DNA from: Thermoplasmata archaeon
Lineage (GTDB): Archaea > Thermoplasmatota > E2 > DHVEG-1
Assembly: GCA_014894395.1 (NCBI GenBank)
Contig: JADBLO010000062.1
Location: forward strand, 1 to 44,101
DNA length: 44,101 bases
Reading direction: 5' to 3'
Part shown: positions 33,811 through 42,866 of the stretch, in pieces
How the letters are laid out: each line of letters begins with the position of its first letter
Numbering within the stretch: the stretch's first letter is position 1
The notes under the pieces: model-generated
What the model saw: only the letters and a program-made list of their open reading frames with translations
Database searches by the model: none
Told to the model about the DNA's origin: nothing
Program-made: the position numbers and the translations under genes

Positions 33811-33975
33811 TTAGATCTCACCGGTTAATATTTTCTGTCTGAGAATTTCGAATTGTGACCGTGTTAACGTACACACGTTCTTTTTTTCTCCAATGATCAC
33901 CTTATCACTCCGGATATCCACGACAGGACATTTCGGAGGGACACAAACGTCTCCAACGCATAGTGTTATTTTCAT
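33811..33975 (-). CDS. 54-aa Cys-containing small protein
   Basis: The 54-aa frame (MKITLCVGDVCVPPKCPVVD, ending RQKILTGEI) has three cysteines in its first 16 residues, C-x4-C-x4-C, then a VVDIRSDKVIIGEKKN stretch and a C-terminal helix. GGAGG, a full ribosome site, lies six bases ahead of the ATG, so I regard it as real. No family is recognised; the CPPKCP turn suggests metal binding. It is convergent with the redox run and upstream of the CapK-like gene's end, possibly independent of both. Confidence 0.75.
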   Translation of the reverse strand: MKITLCVGDVCVPPKCPVVDIRSDKVIIGEKKNVCTLTRSQFEILRQKILTGEI

Positions 33976-34045
33976 ATTATACCTCCAAGTTTACAATTGT
34001 TAACTATTTATCAGCTTCTATTTTATATATCTTTTGGTCAATATT

Positions 34046-35428
34046 TTAGGCATACCCAGTAATGTTCAGTTTAGTTTTATCAACTTTTGAGATAATTCGA
34101 GGTTTTAGTCTGTCAATTTTATCGACTTCTTTTATGTGTATTTCAACCCCAGCACCAAGTTTTTCTTTAAAATTTCTTATTAAAAAAGAAAATAATTCTT
34201 CAACAGAAGGACCGACATTTCTGAGCTTTTCATCAATTACAACCTTAATTTCTATTTTTGTTAAACTGTGTTGGATGACTCTCACATCTGTTAACTTATT
34301 TGTTTTCAACTCATACAAGATTTTACTAAAAATCTCCCCAAAAGAAGAAGGCAATAATATTTTACCATCTAGTGAATAAAGAGCTATATCCTCCCGACCA
34401 TAAATTTTATCAATTAAAACACCTGATAAACCGCAATTACATTTTTCATAAAGTGGTGCAACAATATCATTCATTGCGTTATACCTGATAATGGGGGTAC
34501 CATTACCAAACAGTTTTGTTAAAACCACCTTACCTGCTTCCCGTGATTCAACAGATTCTCCATCTTTTAAAAATTCAAGATATACATAATCAGACATTAT
34601 ATGATATTTCCCATATCTGCACTGAAATGCAATTGGACCGGATTCCGTTGAGCCATATGATTCAAAAACTTTAGCATTGAACGTTCGTTCAATCATTTCC
34701 TTAAGAGACTTACTAAGTGAACTGCCTGTCGAGGCAATGATTCTTGGAGAAACATCTTGACCAAATCCCTTTTCTTTAAGAAGGGCTAAATGCCCAAGCA
34801 TGCCAGTGTAACCACCTAAAAAATCAGGTTTGAATTTATCGATTTCTTCCATTACTTTTTCAGGAGGATCGTTCGTGTTTAGCCACTGGATATTTTTCAA
34901 AAACAGGTTCTTACCAAATTGAGATTGTATCCCTTTATAAATATATCCTGTTTCAGCAGTATGAGGGGCAAAATCACCAATAATCGTGAGTTTATCTTTC
35001 CTCCAATTAATGTCATGTTCTCTTAAAAATCTGATATATCCAAAAAGACCATTAACAATCTCTGCCATATCGACATAAATGGAAAGTGATTTTCCAGTGG
35101 TTCCGGATGTAGTTACTTCGATTAATTTACTTTTTTTTATTTTTGATGAGACTAGTCCGTCGGGATAGTAATTTTTAAAATCATATTTAGAGACTGTGGG
35201 AAGCTTTTTAATATCTTCAATGCTCTTGATATCATCTGGATGAATTCCTGCTTTTTTATATGTATGATGATAGAGAGGGACAGTGTAAGCAAATTGTACC
35301 ATCTTTTTAAAATTTTTATTTTGATATTTACTTAATTCTTCATCGTTAAATCGCCTTTGTCTATCGATGTTAAATAAATAATTTTTCAGAACCTTTGATA
35401 TGAAAATTGGATTATAGAATGAATTCAT
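34046..35428 (-). CDS. CapK/PaaK-like adenylate-forming enzyme
   Basis: The 460-aa product belongs to the phenylacetate-CoA ligase/CapK branch of AMP-forming ligases. The ATP loop is VTTSGTTGKS (~105-115), ESYGSTESGP is the adenylate motif, and VVLTKLFGNGTPIIRYN with YGREDIALY are conserved late. CNCGLSG may bind zinc. CapK-like proteins act in polysaccharide or lipid tailoring; the acid substrate is unknown. The gene is very AT-rich. It shares a 63-base divergent promoter region with the radical SAM gene, which suggests a shared pathway. Confidence 0.9.
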   Translation of the reverse strand: MNSFYNPIFISKVLKNYLFNIDRQRRFNDEELSKYQNKNFKKMVQFAYTVPLYHHTYKKAGIHPDDIKSIEDIKKLPTVSKYDFKNYYPDGLVSSKIKKSKLIEVTTSGTTGKSLSIYVDMAEIVNGLFGYIRFLREHDINWRKDKLTIIGDFAPHTAETGYIYKGIQSQFGKNLFLKNIQWLNTNDPPEKVMEEIDKFKPDFLGGYTGMLGHLALLKEKGFGQDVSPRIIASTGSSLSKSLKEMIERTFNAKVFESYGSTESGPIAFQCRYGKYHIMSDYVYLEFLKDGESVESREAGKVVLTKLFGNGTPIIRYNAMNDIVAPLYEKCNCGLSGVLIDKIYGREDIALYSLDGKILLPSSFGEIFSKILYELKTNKLTDVRVIQHSLTKIEIKVVIDEKLRNVGPSVEELFSFLIRNFKEKLGAGVEIHIKEVDKIDRLKPRIISKVDKTKLNITGYA

Positions 35429-35440
35429 ATTCCCTCAATT

Positions 35441-35470
35441 TTTATAGACAATTATGATTACTTATATATA
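35441..35470. promoter_or_regulatory. Divergent promoter between CapK-like and radical SAM genes
   Basis: CTTATATATA at 35461-35470 is ~25 bases ahead of the ATG at 35492 on the plus strand. On the minus strand TATATATAAG (same bases) and TCTATAAAAA (35441-35450) are candidates for the CapK-like gene starting at 35428. A nearly symmetrical TATA may serve both directions. Confidence 0.45.
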
Positions 35471-35491
35471 CGTTCCTTATGTTCCAAGAGA

Positions 35492-36796
35492 ATGATGAAA
35501 ATATTGGTGATAGAAAATTTTTGGCTTGGTGGTAAAAAACTAAGGTTTTATGAAAAACTGTTATTAAATACGTTTTCAATCCTTCCTTCATTATATGCGC
35601 GTCAGTTAGCAGCTATCACACCAAAAAGACATTCTGTAAAAATCATAAATGAAAGATATTCCAGTATCAATTTTAATGAAGGTTACGATATTGTTCTAAT
35701 AAATTTTAATTTTTCAAGTGTTACTCGAGCCTTTGATATTGCTGATACTTTTAAACAGAAAAATATTCCCGTTGTACTAAGCGGTTGGTATCCCTCTATT
35801 TTTCCTAACGATGCTAAAAATCATTCAGATAGTGTGTTAATAGGAAAAAATGAAACCTGCTGGCTTGATCTTCTTGAAGATTTTGAAAATGATAAACTCA
35901 AACCATTTTATGGACCAAAAAAATTCGATAAAACGATTAAGATTCCACCAACAAATGTCAAGATACCTGGTTTTATGATGACAGGTGCTATTGAAGCAAC
36001 AAGAGGATGCCCATATTTGTGTGAATTCTGTCCTGAGGCAAATATTCCAGGTTGTTCACAATATTTTACCCGGCCAGTTGATGAAGTAGTTGATGAGATA
36101 AAATCTATACCACAAAAAACAATTATGTTCTATGACAATTCACTTACGGTAAATCCAACCTATACCAAATCCCTTTTTAAAAAAATGAAAGGTTTACATA
36201 AAAAATTCTTCTGCAATGGAAACGTTGACGTCTTGGCCCATGATATAGAACTTGTTCGACTCTCCAAAGAAGCGGGGTGTGTAGCATGGCTCGTTGGGTT
36301 TGAATCCATCTCTCAAAACACCATTGATTCCATAGGGAAAACAACCAACACGGTTGTAGAGTATGCACAAGCGATTCATAATATTCATAATAATCATATG
36401 GCAGTTATTGGAGAATTTATATTTGGGTTCGACACCGATACAAAAGAGGTGTTTGATAAAACCCTTGCGATAATAAAAGAACTTAAAATAGACATCGTCG
36501 ATTTCTCAATTCTCACTCCGTTTCCAAATACACCCCTGTTTAAAAAACTTGACAGCAATGGAAGAATCTTAACAAAGGACTGGAGCAACTATGACATGGG
36601 TCATGTTGTTTTTATACCGAACCAAATGACTCCAGAGGAGCTCCGAGAGGGTGTCCGAAGAATGTATGATGAGTTTTATCAACTGCCATTTGCCATAAAA
36701 AGAATAGCTAGAGGTCTCCGATGGGGCATTTATCCTTTTTTCGCTATTTTCATGCGAAACCTTGTTGCGATGATGGGTAGACGACGATTATCTTGA
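35492..36796 (+). CDS. Radical SAM protein with B12-binding-like N-terminal domain
   Basis: The 434-aa product has a Rossmann-like N-terminal region (~1-150: MKILVIENFW, YDIVLINFNF, IPVVLSGWYPSI) as in cobalamin-binding radical SAM enzymes; the classic DxHxxG loop is not obvious. The radical SAM motif is C173-x3-C177-x2-C180 (RGCPYLCEFCPE). GFESISQNTIDSIGK and EFIFGFDTDTKE follow. Relatives include methyltransferases, BchE-like cyclases and lipid-modifying enzymes. The C-terminal ~40 residues are basic and hydrophobic (RIARGLRWGIYPFFAIFMRN), hinting at membrane association. It is divergent from the CapK-like ligase, so perhaps the two modify one substrate. Confidence 0.9.
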   Translation: MMKILVIENFWLGGKKLRFYEKLLLNTFSILPSLYARQLAAITPKRHSVKIINERYSSINFNEGYDIVLINFNFSSVTRAFDIADTFKQKNIPVVLSGWYPSIFPNDAKNHSDSVLIGKNETCWLDLLEDFENDKLKPFYGPKKFDKTIKIPPTNVKIPGFMMTGAIEATRGCPYLCEFCPEANIPGCSQYFTRPVDEVVDEIKSIPQKTIMFYDNSLTVNPTYTKSLFKKMKGLHKKFFCNGNVDVLAHDIELVRLSKEAGCVAWLVGFESISQNTIDSIGKTTNTVVEYAQAIHNIHNNHMAVIGEFIFGFDTDTKEVFDKTLAIIKELKIDIVDFSILTPFPNTPLFKKLDSNGRILTKDWSNYDMGHVVFIPNQMTPEELREGVRRMYDEFYQLPFAIKRIARGLRWGIYPFFAIFMRNLVAMMGRRRLS

Positions 36797-36810
36797 TGAA
36801 AAGGATGGAA

Positions 36811-38301
36811 TTAAATACGTGCTTTAAACAAAATACTTGCGGACGTTGTCTTCCCAGTATCATCGTACACGGTGACAGTAAGGATATGCTTTTTGAAAAA
36901 AAGTGATTTAAATGTTGACAGTTTTTTAAATGTATATTCATAAGGAGCCTGCGTATCGTTAAACACAAGTTTTTCATCGATATAAAATTCAACCTCTGCT
37001 ACTGCTGAATCATCGGTCGCATTCACCGTTATGGTTTTTTGTCCAAGTAAAATCGTTTTATTATGTAAAGAATTGTTGAGGAAAAACCCAAGTATTTTTC
37101 TTTTCTGAAGCCGCTCTAAAACAGGGTTTCCATTAAGATATATTTTGCCTTTCTGAGGCAACATGATCTGCAATTGTGGTGGCAGGTTTCCTTTAGGGAC
37201 GACTTTTGTCGCATTGGTCGCATCAGCGTAATACGCATCAAAGGGGTTTCCACTAGGGGGATTTGCGTACCCCGTGTGTTTCTCAGAACCGAACACGACT
37301 GCGATGATCATGAGGTTCTCATAATCATATGCTGAGATATTTTTCGTATCTGACACTGTGATGCCATCTTTCCCATCCACAGAAATGTCTTTATTTGTCA
37401 GATATTCAAGAAAACCGAAGTGATATGGCTTACTATCATAACCAGATTCATGGGAGATAATTTCGGTAAGATAGAGTTTCAGTCTACCATTATACGTATC
37501 ATTTCCTTTGTTTTCTATAAGTGTATTAACCATTACTTCCTTTGTGGTATTCTTATATTGAGCAGTAACAGTAACTTTGATTTTTTGTTCAGTTCTTCCT
37601 TTGGCTGCACTAATCGCATCAATATACGTTGATTCTGGTTTACTTCCTCCAATAATCATTTGATATCCACCATCGATGAATACCGTGGGAAATGAATAGA
37701 CATTGTAATCATTCCAGATGCGTTCTGTTGTATCTGAGTTCGTACCGTTAATCAGAGCGACGTAATAAAAATTGTATTTATTGGCCTCATAGAGGGAATA
37801 CAGGAGATTTGCCACATTCGGACAGTTTGTACACCAGGTTGCCGTTGCTTCCTCGATGAACACGGTATGGGTAAGGGTTTCATTCCCTGGGCTACTTCCA
37901 CTGGGCAGTACCGTTATGGTATAAAACGAGGTGCCATCTACTGAGGGATCACCTACAGGTCCGTTCCCTGCAGCGTCATCGACTGTGACGTAGTAGTAGT
38001 AATTACTGGTCTCTGAAGAAGGAATCGGTATATTTGCATAACCGCTAAGAATTGTTTCTGAGGACCAGCTTGCCGCACTAGCGATTTTATAATAAAGGGT
38101 CGCCGCCGTGACATTTACATTATCAGAAAACAAAACAGATATTGTTGCATTTTGACCAGCAGTCACAGTAACGTTTCCAGCGATATCATCAATCTGTGGA
38201 GGTTCTGAATCATTCCCGGTGTAGAGAATAACGTACGCTGATGCGCCAAGGAGAATTCCTATGATAATGATGATTATGACGAGTTTTCCGATAAGTCTCA
38301 T
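36811..38301 (-). CDS. Secreted thioredoxin-domain protein with Ig-like domains
   Basis: The 496-aa product has an N-terminal membrane anchor (LVIIIIIIGILLGASAYVIL). A first Ig-like domain spans ~35-132, a thioredoxin-like domain with C157-x2-C160 (ATWCTNCPNVANLL) and YSFPTVFIDGG as cis-Pro spans ~145-240, a beta domain spans ~240-380, and the C-terminus is an Ig-like module (TVNATDDSAVAEVEFYIDEK). The layout resembles Omp28-like thioredoxin proteins of archaeal and bacterial surfaces. A strong TATA (38326-38339) ~30 bases ahead suggests a leaderless transcript. It may be a disulfide exchanger on the cell surface, a partner of the 30.5-33.8 kb redox set by function only. Confidence 0.88.
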   Translation of the reverse strand: MRLIGKLVIIIIIIGILLGASAYVILYTGNDSEPPQIDDIAGNVTVTAGQNATISVLFSDNVNVTAATLYYKIASAASWSSETILSGYANIPIPSSETSNYYYYVTVDDAAGNGPVGDPSVDGTSFYTITVLPSGSSPGNETLTHTVFIEEATATWCTNCPNVANLLYSLYEANKYNFYYVALINGTNSDTTERIWNDYNVYSFPTVFIDGGYQMIIGGSKPESTYIDAISAAKGRTEQKIKVTVTAQYKNTTKEVMVNTLIENKGNDTYNGRLKLYLTEIISHESGYDSKPYHFGFLEYLTNKDISVDGKDGITVSDTKNISAYDYENLMIIAVVFGSEKHTGYANPPSGNPFDAYYADATNATKVVPKGNLPPQLQIMLPQKGKIYLNGNPVLERLQKRKILGFFLNNSLHNKTILLGQKTITVNATDDSAVAEVEFYIDEKLVFNDTQAPYEYTFKKLSTFKSLFFKKHILTVTVYDDTGKTTSASILFKARI

Positions 38302-38325
38302 ATCTAGTAATTAATATACACGTGC

Positions 38326-38339
38326 TTTATATATTAAAT
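38326..38339 (-). promoter_or_regulatory. TATA box of secreted thioredoxin gene
   Basis: The minus-strand sequence ATTTAATATATAAAGC contains a strong TATA element ~30 bases ahead of the ATG at 38301, which has no ribosome site. Confidence 0.5.
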
Positions 38340-38350
38340 TTACTGAGACG

Positions 38351-38360
38351 TATATAAGGG
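38351..38360 (+). promoter_or_regulatory. Orphan plus-strand TATA-like box
   Basis: CGTATATAAGGGG points rightward, away from the secreted thioredoxin gene and into the 3' end of the minus-strand gene 38437-39519. No plus-strand gene follows, only a six-codon frame. It could drive an antisense RNA or be chance. Confidence 0.22.
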
Positions 38361-38436
38361 GAGAATACAGAAAAAATATGGTGAGAATCTTCAATTAGTA
38401 AGGCAGATTCCAATGAGTTTTTCGTGGTCGCTTATT

Positions 38437-39519
38437 TTAGATGATGAGGCGCCTTCTAAGGATGACAAGGATTATTACTATAAGGAGAATAATCGCAATA
38501 AGGGTAATGATGAGCCAAGGAATCTCTCCGGTTGGTTTCTTTGCAATACTGATAGTATACGTTGATGTGGATGTCAGGGTGTTTCCTTTAGTATCCTGAA
38601 CAGTCAGGTTTAGGGTGGAGGTTTCATCAACAAGGTCTGAGGTAGGAGTGAAAATGAAGGTTTTTTGGTCCATGGTTGTGAGTTGATCAAGGATGTTATT
38701 ATTTTCGAATGTTGCGATAGTGAGACTGGTTTCCTCAAAAAACGTAATCGTGATCGTTGGTTTGGCGATGTGTATTATCGTTCCATCCGGCGGGTTAAAC
38801 ACTGGCGGAAGAATGGTATACTTATAGGTTAAGATATATTGCACTGAGGGATCGTCAAGGATGCAGATGTTTCCGTTTTCACGCCAGATCATGTTCGATG
38901 AAATGATTCGATCATTTGTTGTTGTAATGGTGAGAGTGTACTTCGGGTATTTGTCCGGGGGATAGGGGTCGATTATCTTGATATAGACCCACCCTGATTT
39001 TTCGACATCGGCGACAATAAGGATTTCTTGTGCTTCTGGATCAATCCAGGTTTCTGTCAATAGAACAGAAATAAAGGTGAGAAGCACGGTTTTATTCGCG
39101 TTGGTATCCCAGAAGAACTCCGGGACCATATCGTTTCCTGTTGAGAGGAGGAAGGATGCGTTTCCACTAATATTTACAAAGCGAACAAGAGTAAGAAGGT
39201 GATTGGGGTCAATAAAGGTGTCAACGATCCCATCACCATTGGTATCGGTCGCGTAGAATGGTTGTGTGAATTGGAGACCGAAGGTTATCTGAATCACGTT
39301 CATCGCTTCGGTTGATACGTAGATGACGGGAAGCGCATTGATTACCCCAACGTAATTGCTGCTTGCATTAATAGATGTTGGAGAGATATCGGAACAGGCT
39401 GCGATTCCACCACCTAATGCGCTAGAAATAAACACTATTGTAGGCATTGTTATGATCATTGATAAGACAAGTAACAGTGCTAAAATGTTTTTTTTTCCAT
39501 TTGTCGCGTTTTTCTCCAT
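38437..39519 (-). CDS. Secreted, C-terminally anchored surface protein
   Basis: The ~360-aa product has a signal peptide (ILALLLVLSMIITMPTIVFI), a middle region with DTNGDGIVDTFIDP (Asp-rich, possibly calcium-binding) and many Thr/Asn residues. A late Ig-like domain (FNPPDGTIIHIAKPTITITF) is followed by one membrane segment (WLIITLIAIILLIVIILVIL) and RRRLII. The anchor lacks a PGF signal. The ATG at 39519 is chosen for GAGG seven bases ahead; five more residues are possible. Not recognised beyond this architecture. It has the same orientation as the secreted thioredoxin gene, 135 bases ahead of it. Confidence 0.83.
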   Translation of the reverse strand: MEKNATNGKKNILALLLVLSMIITMPTIVFISSALGGGIAACSDISPTSINASSNYVGVINALPVIYVSTEAMNVIQITFGLQFTQPFYATDTNGDGIVDTFIDPNHLLTLVRFVNISGNASFLLSTGNDMVPEFFWDTNANKTVLLTFISVLLTETWIDPEAQEILIVADVEKSGWVYIKIIDPYPPDKYPKYTLTITTTNDRIISSNMIWRENGNICILDDPSVQYILTYKYTILPPVFNPPDGTIIHIAKPTITITFFEETSLTIATFENNNILDQLTTMDQKTFIFTPTSDLVDETSTLNLTVQDTKGNTLTSTSTYTISIAKKPTGEIPWLIITLIAIILLIVIILVILRRRLII

Positions 39520-39704
39520 TTTTTCCTCACGCATCGTATACTTTTTTATATGCTGTTCTACACTCGCTCCATATCACTAAGCAAGATGATAGTTCTCTCC
39601 CGCTACTGGATTAGCGATGCTCACCAAAGAAATCTCAACACATAGTCCTATTTAAAAATTATTAAAAATTCAAATATTGGATTTTCTTTTTAAAAATCGA
39701 AAAG

Positions 39705-40547
39705 TTATTCTTTTAAGTAGTACCGATTATTTTTCTTTGAAATAATCTCTTCGCTGATCAGTTTTTCAAGGATCCGTTGAAGCCATGAAATATCAACATT
39801 AAGGATTCTTGATATATTCACAAGAGATTCATCGTTCTGTAAAAGAATCCGAATGATACGAGCTCGTAATTGCCGGTCAGATCCTTCGAATCGTGATTGC
39901 TGTGTTTTTGGTTTAATCCCGGTCTTCGTTGCGGTCAGATGAAGAGCGCCGTAATCCATTAACGCGTTATGCCATTCACGACTCCGTCCTTTCGGAAGGC
40001 ACCGTTCAGCAAGCCCCCAGAGTTCTTTATCAGAAACCTTCTCAGGAAGATGAAATTCCTTAATGAATATCCGTCGTATGTTTGTATCAACGGTGACAAG
40101 ATCAGTGTTTGTTGAAAAGATCTGTACTGCTTGTGAGGTGTATCTCCCGACACCAGGAATTTCTTTGTACTGTTTCATCGCCTCAATCACATCATTGTCA
40201 AACTCAGTAACAATTTTTCGTGCGGCTTTATGCAGATTTATCGCCCTGGTGTTATATCCCAGACCCATCCATGCTTGTAAAACCTCAGCAAGCGATGCAG
40301 ACGCAAGAGCGTCAATGGCTGGCCATCTGGCAATCCATTTCTCATAATACAGGATAACTCGATTCACCTGCGTCTGCTGCAACATGAGTTCAGAGAGGAG
40401 AATCTTGTACGGATCAGTCGTCTTTCTCCAGGGTAAATCGCGTTTATTTTTTTGATAAAAAGAAAATACTTTTTTTTGAAACTCTTGTATTCTCTCTGGT
40501 GAAAATACAAGAGAGTCACTCTCGGGAACAACGGTGATAGTAGACAT
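39705..40547 (-). CDS. mutY: A/G-specific adenine glycosylase-like protein (MutY), no Fe-S cluster
   Basis: The 280-aa product has the HhH-GPD core of MutY: LPWRKTTDPYKILLSELMLQ, then QQTQVNRV, the hairpin PGVGRYTSQAV and the catalytic Asp in VTVDTNIRRI. It would remove A opposite 8-oxoG. The region after the core, where MutY normally has four Fe-S cysteines, reads TATKTGIKPKTQQSRFEGSD with none, so it is a cluster-less type. The last ~60 residues look like a winged helix (LVNISRILNVDISWLQRILE). There is no NUDIX-like domain. The ATG has GAGGT almost adjacent. It is divergent from cysD. Confidence 0.88.
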   Translation of the reverse strand: MSTITVVPESDSLVFSPERIQEFQKKVFSFYQKNKRDLPWRKTTDPYKILLSELMLQQTQVNRVILYYEKWIARWPAIDALASASLAEVLQAWMGLGYNTRAINLHKAARKIVTEFDNDVIEAMKQYKEIPGVGRYTSQAVQIFSTNTDLVTVDTNIRRIFIKEFHLPEKVSDKELWGLAERCLPKGRSREWHNALMDYGALHLTATKTGIKPKTQQSRFEGSDRQLRARIIRILLQNDESLVNISRILNVDISWLQRILEKLISEEIISKKNNRYYLKE

Positions 40548-40646
40548 ACCTCTGCTTGATGAGCACCTACGTTATTAATATGATTTTTGGGCGTTTTTTA
40601 TTTTGGCAAAGTTTTTGAATGTTTGCCGTATAAAGATATTCCTCAT

Positions 40647-41558
40647 ATGAAACGATATAACCTCAACCACCTGCAGAAACTTGAAGCAGAATCAATCTAC
40701 GTCATCCGTGAAGTCGCAGCACAATTCGAACGATCGGTGTTGCTCTTCTCCGGTGGAAAAGACTCTATTGTGCTTGGGCATCTCTCCCGAAAAGCATTCT
40801 CCCCGGCGAAAATCCCATTTCCCTTTCTGCATATCGATACCGGACATAATTTTCCTGAAGTACTCATCTTCAGAGATACGTTTGCAAAATACCTTGATAT
40901 CCGACTACTCGTTAGCTCAGTTCAAAGATCCATTGACACCGGACGCGTCAAAGAAGAAACAGGGAAACACGCAAGCCGGAATTATCTTCAATCTACCACG
41001 CTCCTTGACGCCATCCATGAATATAAATTCGATGCAGCAATTGGAGGTGGCCGAAGGGACGAAGAAAAATCTCGAGCTAAAGAACGATTCTTCTCTCACA
41101 GAAACGACTTCGGACAATGGGACCCAAAAAACCAACGTCCAGAGCTCTGGGACGTTTACAACGGACGAAAACACATCGGAGAACATTTCCGAGTCTTTCC
41201 ATTAAGCAACTGGACAGAACTGGACATCTGGCAATACATCCTCAAAGAAAGAATTCAGATCCCCTCGATTTATTTCTCACACACACGAGATTGTATCATA
41301 CGAGACGGTGTTATCTACGCGTACTCTGACTACCTGCATCTTGATGCCGCTGAAAAGAAAACATTACAACCCATGACCGTACGATTCCGCACCGTTGGAG
41401 ACATGACCTGTACTGGAGCAATACCGTCAAGTGCACGTACTTTAGAAGAGATCGTCCAAGAGGTCGCAACATACCGTATCTCAGAACGAGGCACCAGAGC
41501 GGATGACCGACGATCGGAAAACGCGCTCGAGGACCGGAAAAAGGAGGGATACTTCTAA
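40647..41558 (+). CDS. cysD: Sulfate adenylyltransferase subunit 2 (CysD)
   Basis: The 303-aa product is the PP-loop ATP pyrophosphatase subunit of ATP sulfurylase. SGGKDSIVLGHL is the PP motif. HIDTGHNFPEV, GGGRRDEEKSRAKERFFS and FPLSNWTELDIWQYI are diagnostic of CysD rather than of PAPS reductase. The ATG at 40647 is chosen; the frame is open 20 codons upstream but the family starts here (MKRYNLNHLQKLEAESI). It is first of a tight rightward operon cysD-cysN-cysC-sulfotransferase and diverges from mutY. No sulfite-forming gene is nearby, so the likely product is PAPS for sulfation. Confidence 0.96.
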   Translation: MKRYNLNHLQKLEAESIYVIREVAAQFERSVLLFSGGKDSIVLGHLSRKAFSPAKIPFPFLHIDTGHNFPEVLIFRDTFAKYLDIRLLVSSVQRSIDTGRVKEETGKHASRNYLQSTTLLDAIHEYKFDAAIGGGRRDEEKSRAKERFFSHRNDFGQWDPKNQRPELWDVYNGRKHIGEHFRVFPLSNWTELDIWQYILKERIQIPSIYFSHTRDCIIRDGVIYAYSDYLHLDAAEKKTLQPMTVRFRTVGDMTCTGAIPSSARTLEEIVQEVATYRISERGTRADDRRSENALEDRKKEGYF

Positions 41559-41559
41559 C

Positions 41560-42861
41560 ATGGAACAAAAAAGTTATCTCGACATGGATTTGCTCCGTTT
41601 CACCACCGCAGGAAGCGTGGATGATGGGAAGAGCACCCTTATCGGCCGGCTCCTGTATGACAGTAAAACCCTCTTTCAAGACCAGCTGGAAAACCTTGAA
41701 CGGTTGAGTCAACAACGCGGCGAAGAGCTCAACCTCGCACTGCTCACCGACGGTCTCCGGGCAGAGCGAGAACAAGGGATTACCATAGATGTCGCCTATC
41801 GATACTTTGCAACCCCGGTCAGAAAATTCATCATTGCAGACACCCCAGGGCACATCCAGTACACACGCAATATGGTCACAGGGGCATCAACCGCGAATCT
41901 TGCATTAATCCTTGTGGACGCACGTAACGGGGTTACTGAACAAACCCACCGCCATATATTCATTGCCTCGCTTCTCCAGATCCCACATTTTGTCGTCTGC
42001 ATTAACAAGATGGACCTCGTCAGCTACAAACAAGAGATCTACGACACCATCAAAAACGAAATAGAGGATTTCATCTCAAAGCTCGCGATCCCTGATATCA
42101 CGTTTATTCCTATCAGCGCGTTACGTGGTGATAACGTGGTCCATGCATCAAACCAGATGAATTGGTACCATGGCCCTACCTTGCTGTACCATCTTGAAGA
42201 CGTCCACATCGGCAGTGACGAAAACCTTGTTGACTGCCGGTTCCCAGTCCAATACGTGATCCGACCGCGATCCGACAAACATCATGATTATCGAGGGTAC
42301 GCCGGAAAAATCGCAAGCGGCATCTTCAAACCAGGGGACAGGGTCACTGTACTCCCCTCTGGGTTTACTACCACCATCAAGTCGATTGAGACCCCGCAAG
42401 GAGAAATCAATGAAGCATTTCCCCCGATGTCTGTCGTTGTGCAACTCAAAGACGATATTGATATCAGTCGTGGGGACATGCTTGTTCGCGAGCATAACAC
42501 GCCATTTATCGGCCAGAACCTTGATTTCATGATCTGCTGGATGAACACAAAGCCATTAACCTCAGGAACCAGGTACATCCTACGCCACACCACCAGAGAA
42601 ACAAAAGGGATTGTCAAAGAGATCCAATACAAGATAGACATCAACACCTTACATCGCATACCCGAGGCTACGCAACTGGGACTCAACGACATCGGACGTA
42701 TCACGATGCGTACTGCGCAACCTTTGTTCTATGACAGTTACCAGCATAATCGAGCCACCGGCAGCCTTATCTTAATCGATGAAACAACCAATGAGACCGT
42801 TGGCGCAGGGATGATACGAGAACCCTCCACCAAGGTTTCTGAAAAGAAAAAGAAGGAATAA
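41560..42861 (+). CDS. cysN: Sulfate adenylyltransferase subunit 1 (CysN), GTPase
   Basis: The 433-aa EF-Tu-like GTPase drives ATP-sulfurylase. G1 is AGSVDDGKSTLIGR, the switch region is REQGITIDVAYRYF, DTPGHIQYTRNM is G3 and NKMDLV is G4. Beta-barrel domains follow (VIRPRSDKHHDYRGYAGKI). It is not fused to CysC. AAGGAGGG lies 11-18 bases ahead of the ATG, which is two bases after the cysD stop. It forms a heterodimer with CysD. Confidence 0.97.
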   Translation: MEQKSYLDMDLLRFTTAGSVDDGKSTLIGRLLYDSKTLFQDQLENLERLSQQRGEELNLALLTDGLRAEREQGITIDVAYRYFATPVRKFIIADTPGHIQYTRNMVTGASTANLALILVDARNGVTEQTHRHIFIASLLQIPHFVVCINKMDLVSYKQEIYDTIKNEIEDFISKLAIPDITFIPISALRGDNVVHASNQMNWYHGPTLLYHLEDVHIGSDENLVDCRFPVQYVIRPRSDKHHDYRGYAGKIASGIFKPGDRVTVLPSGFTTTIKSIETPQGEINEAFPPMSVVVQLKDDIDISRGDMLVREHNTPFIGQNLDFMICWMNTKPLTSGTRYILRHTTRETKGIVKEIQYKIDINTLHRIPEATQLGLNDIGRITMRTAQPLFYDSYQHNRATGSLILIDETTNETVGAGMIREPSTKVSEKKKKE

Positions 42862-42866
42862 CATCT

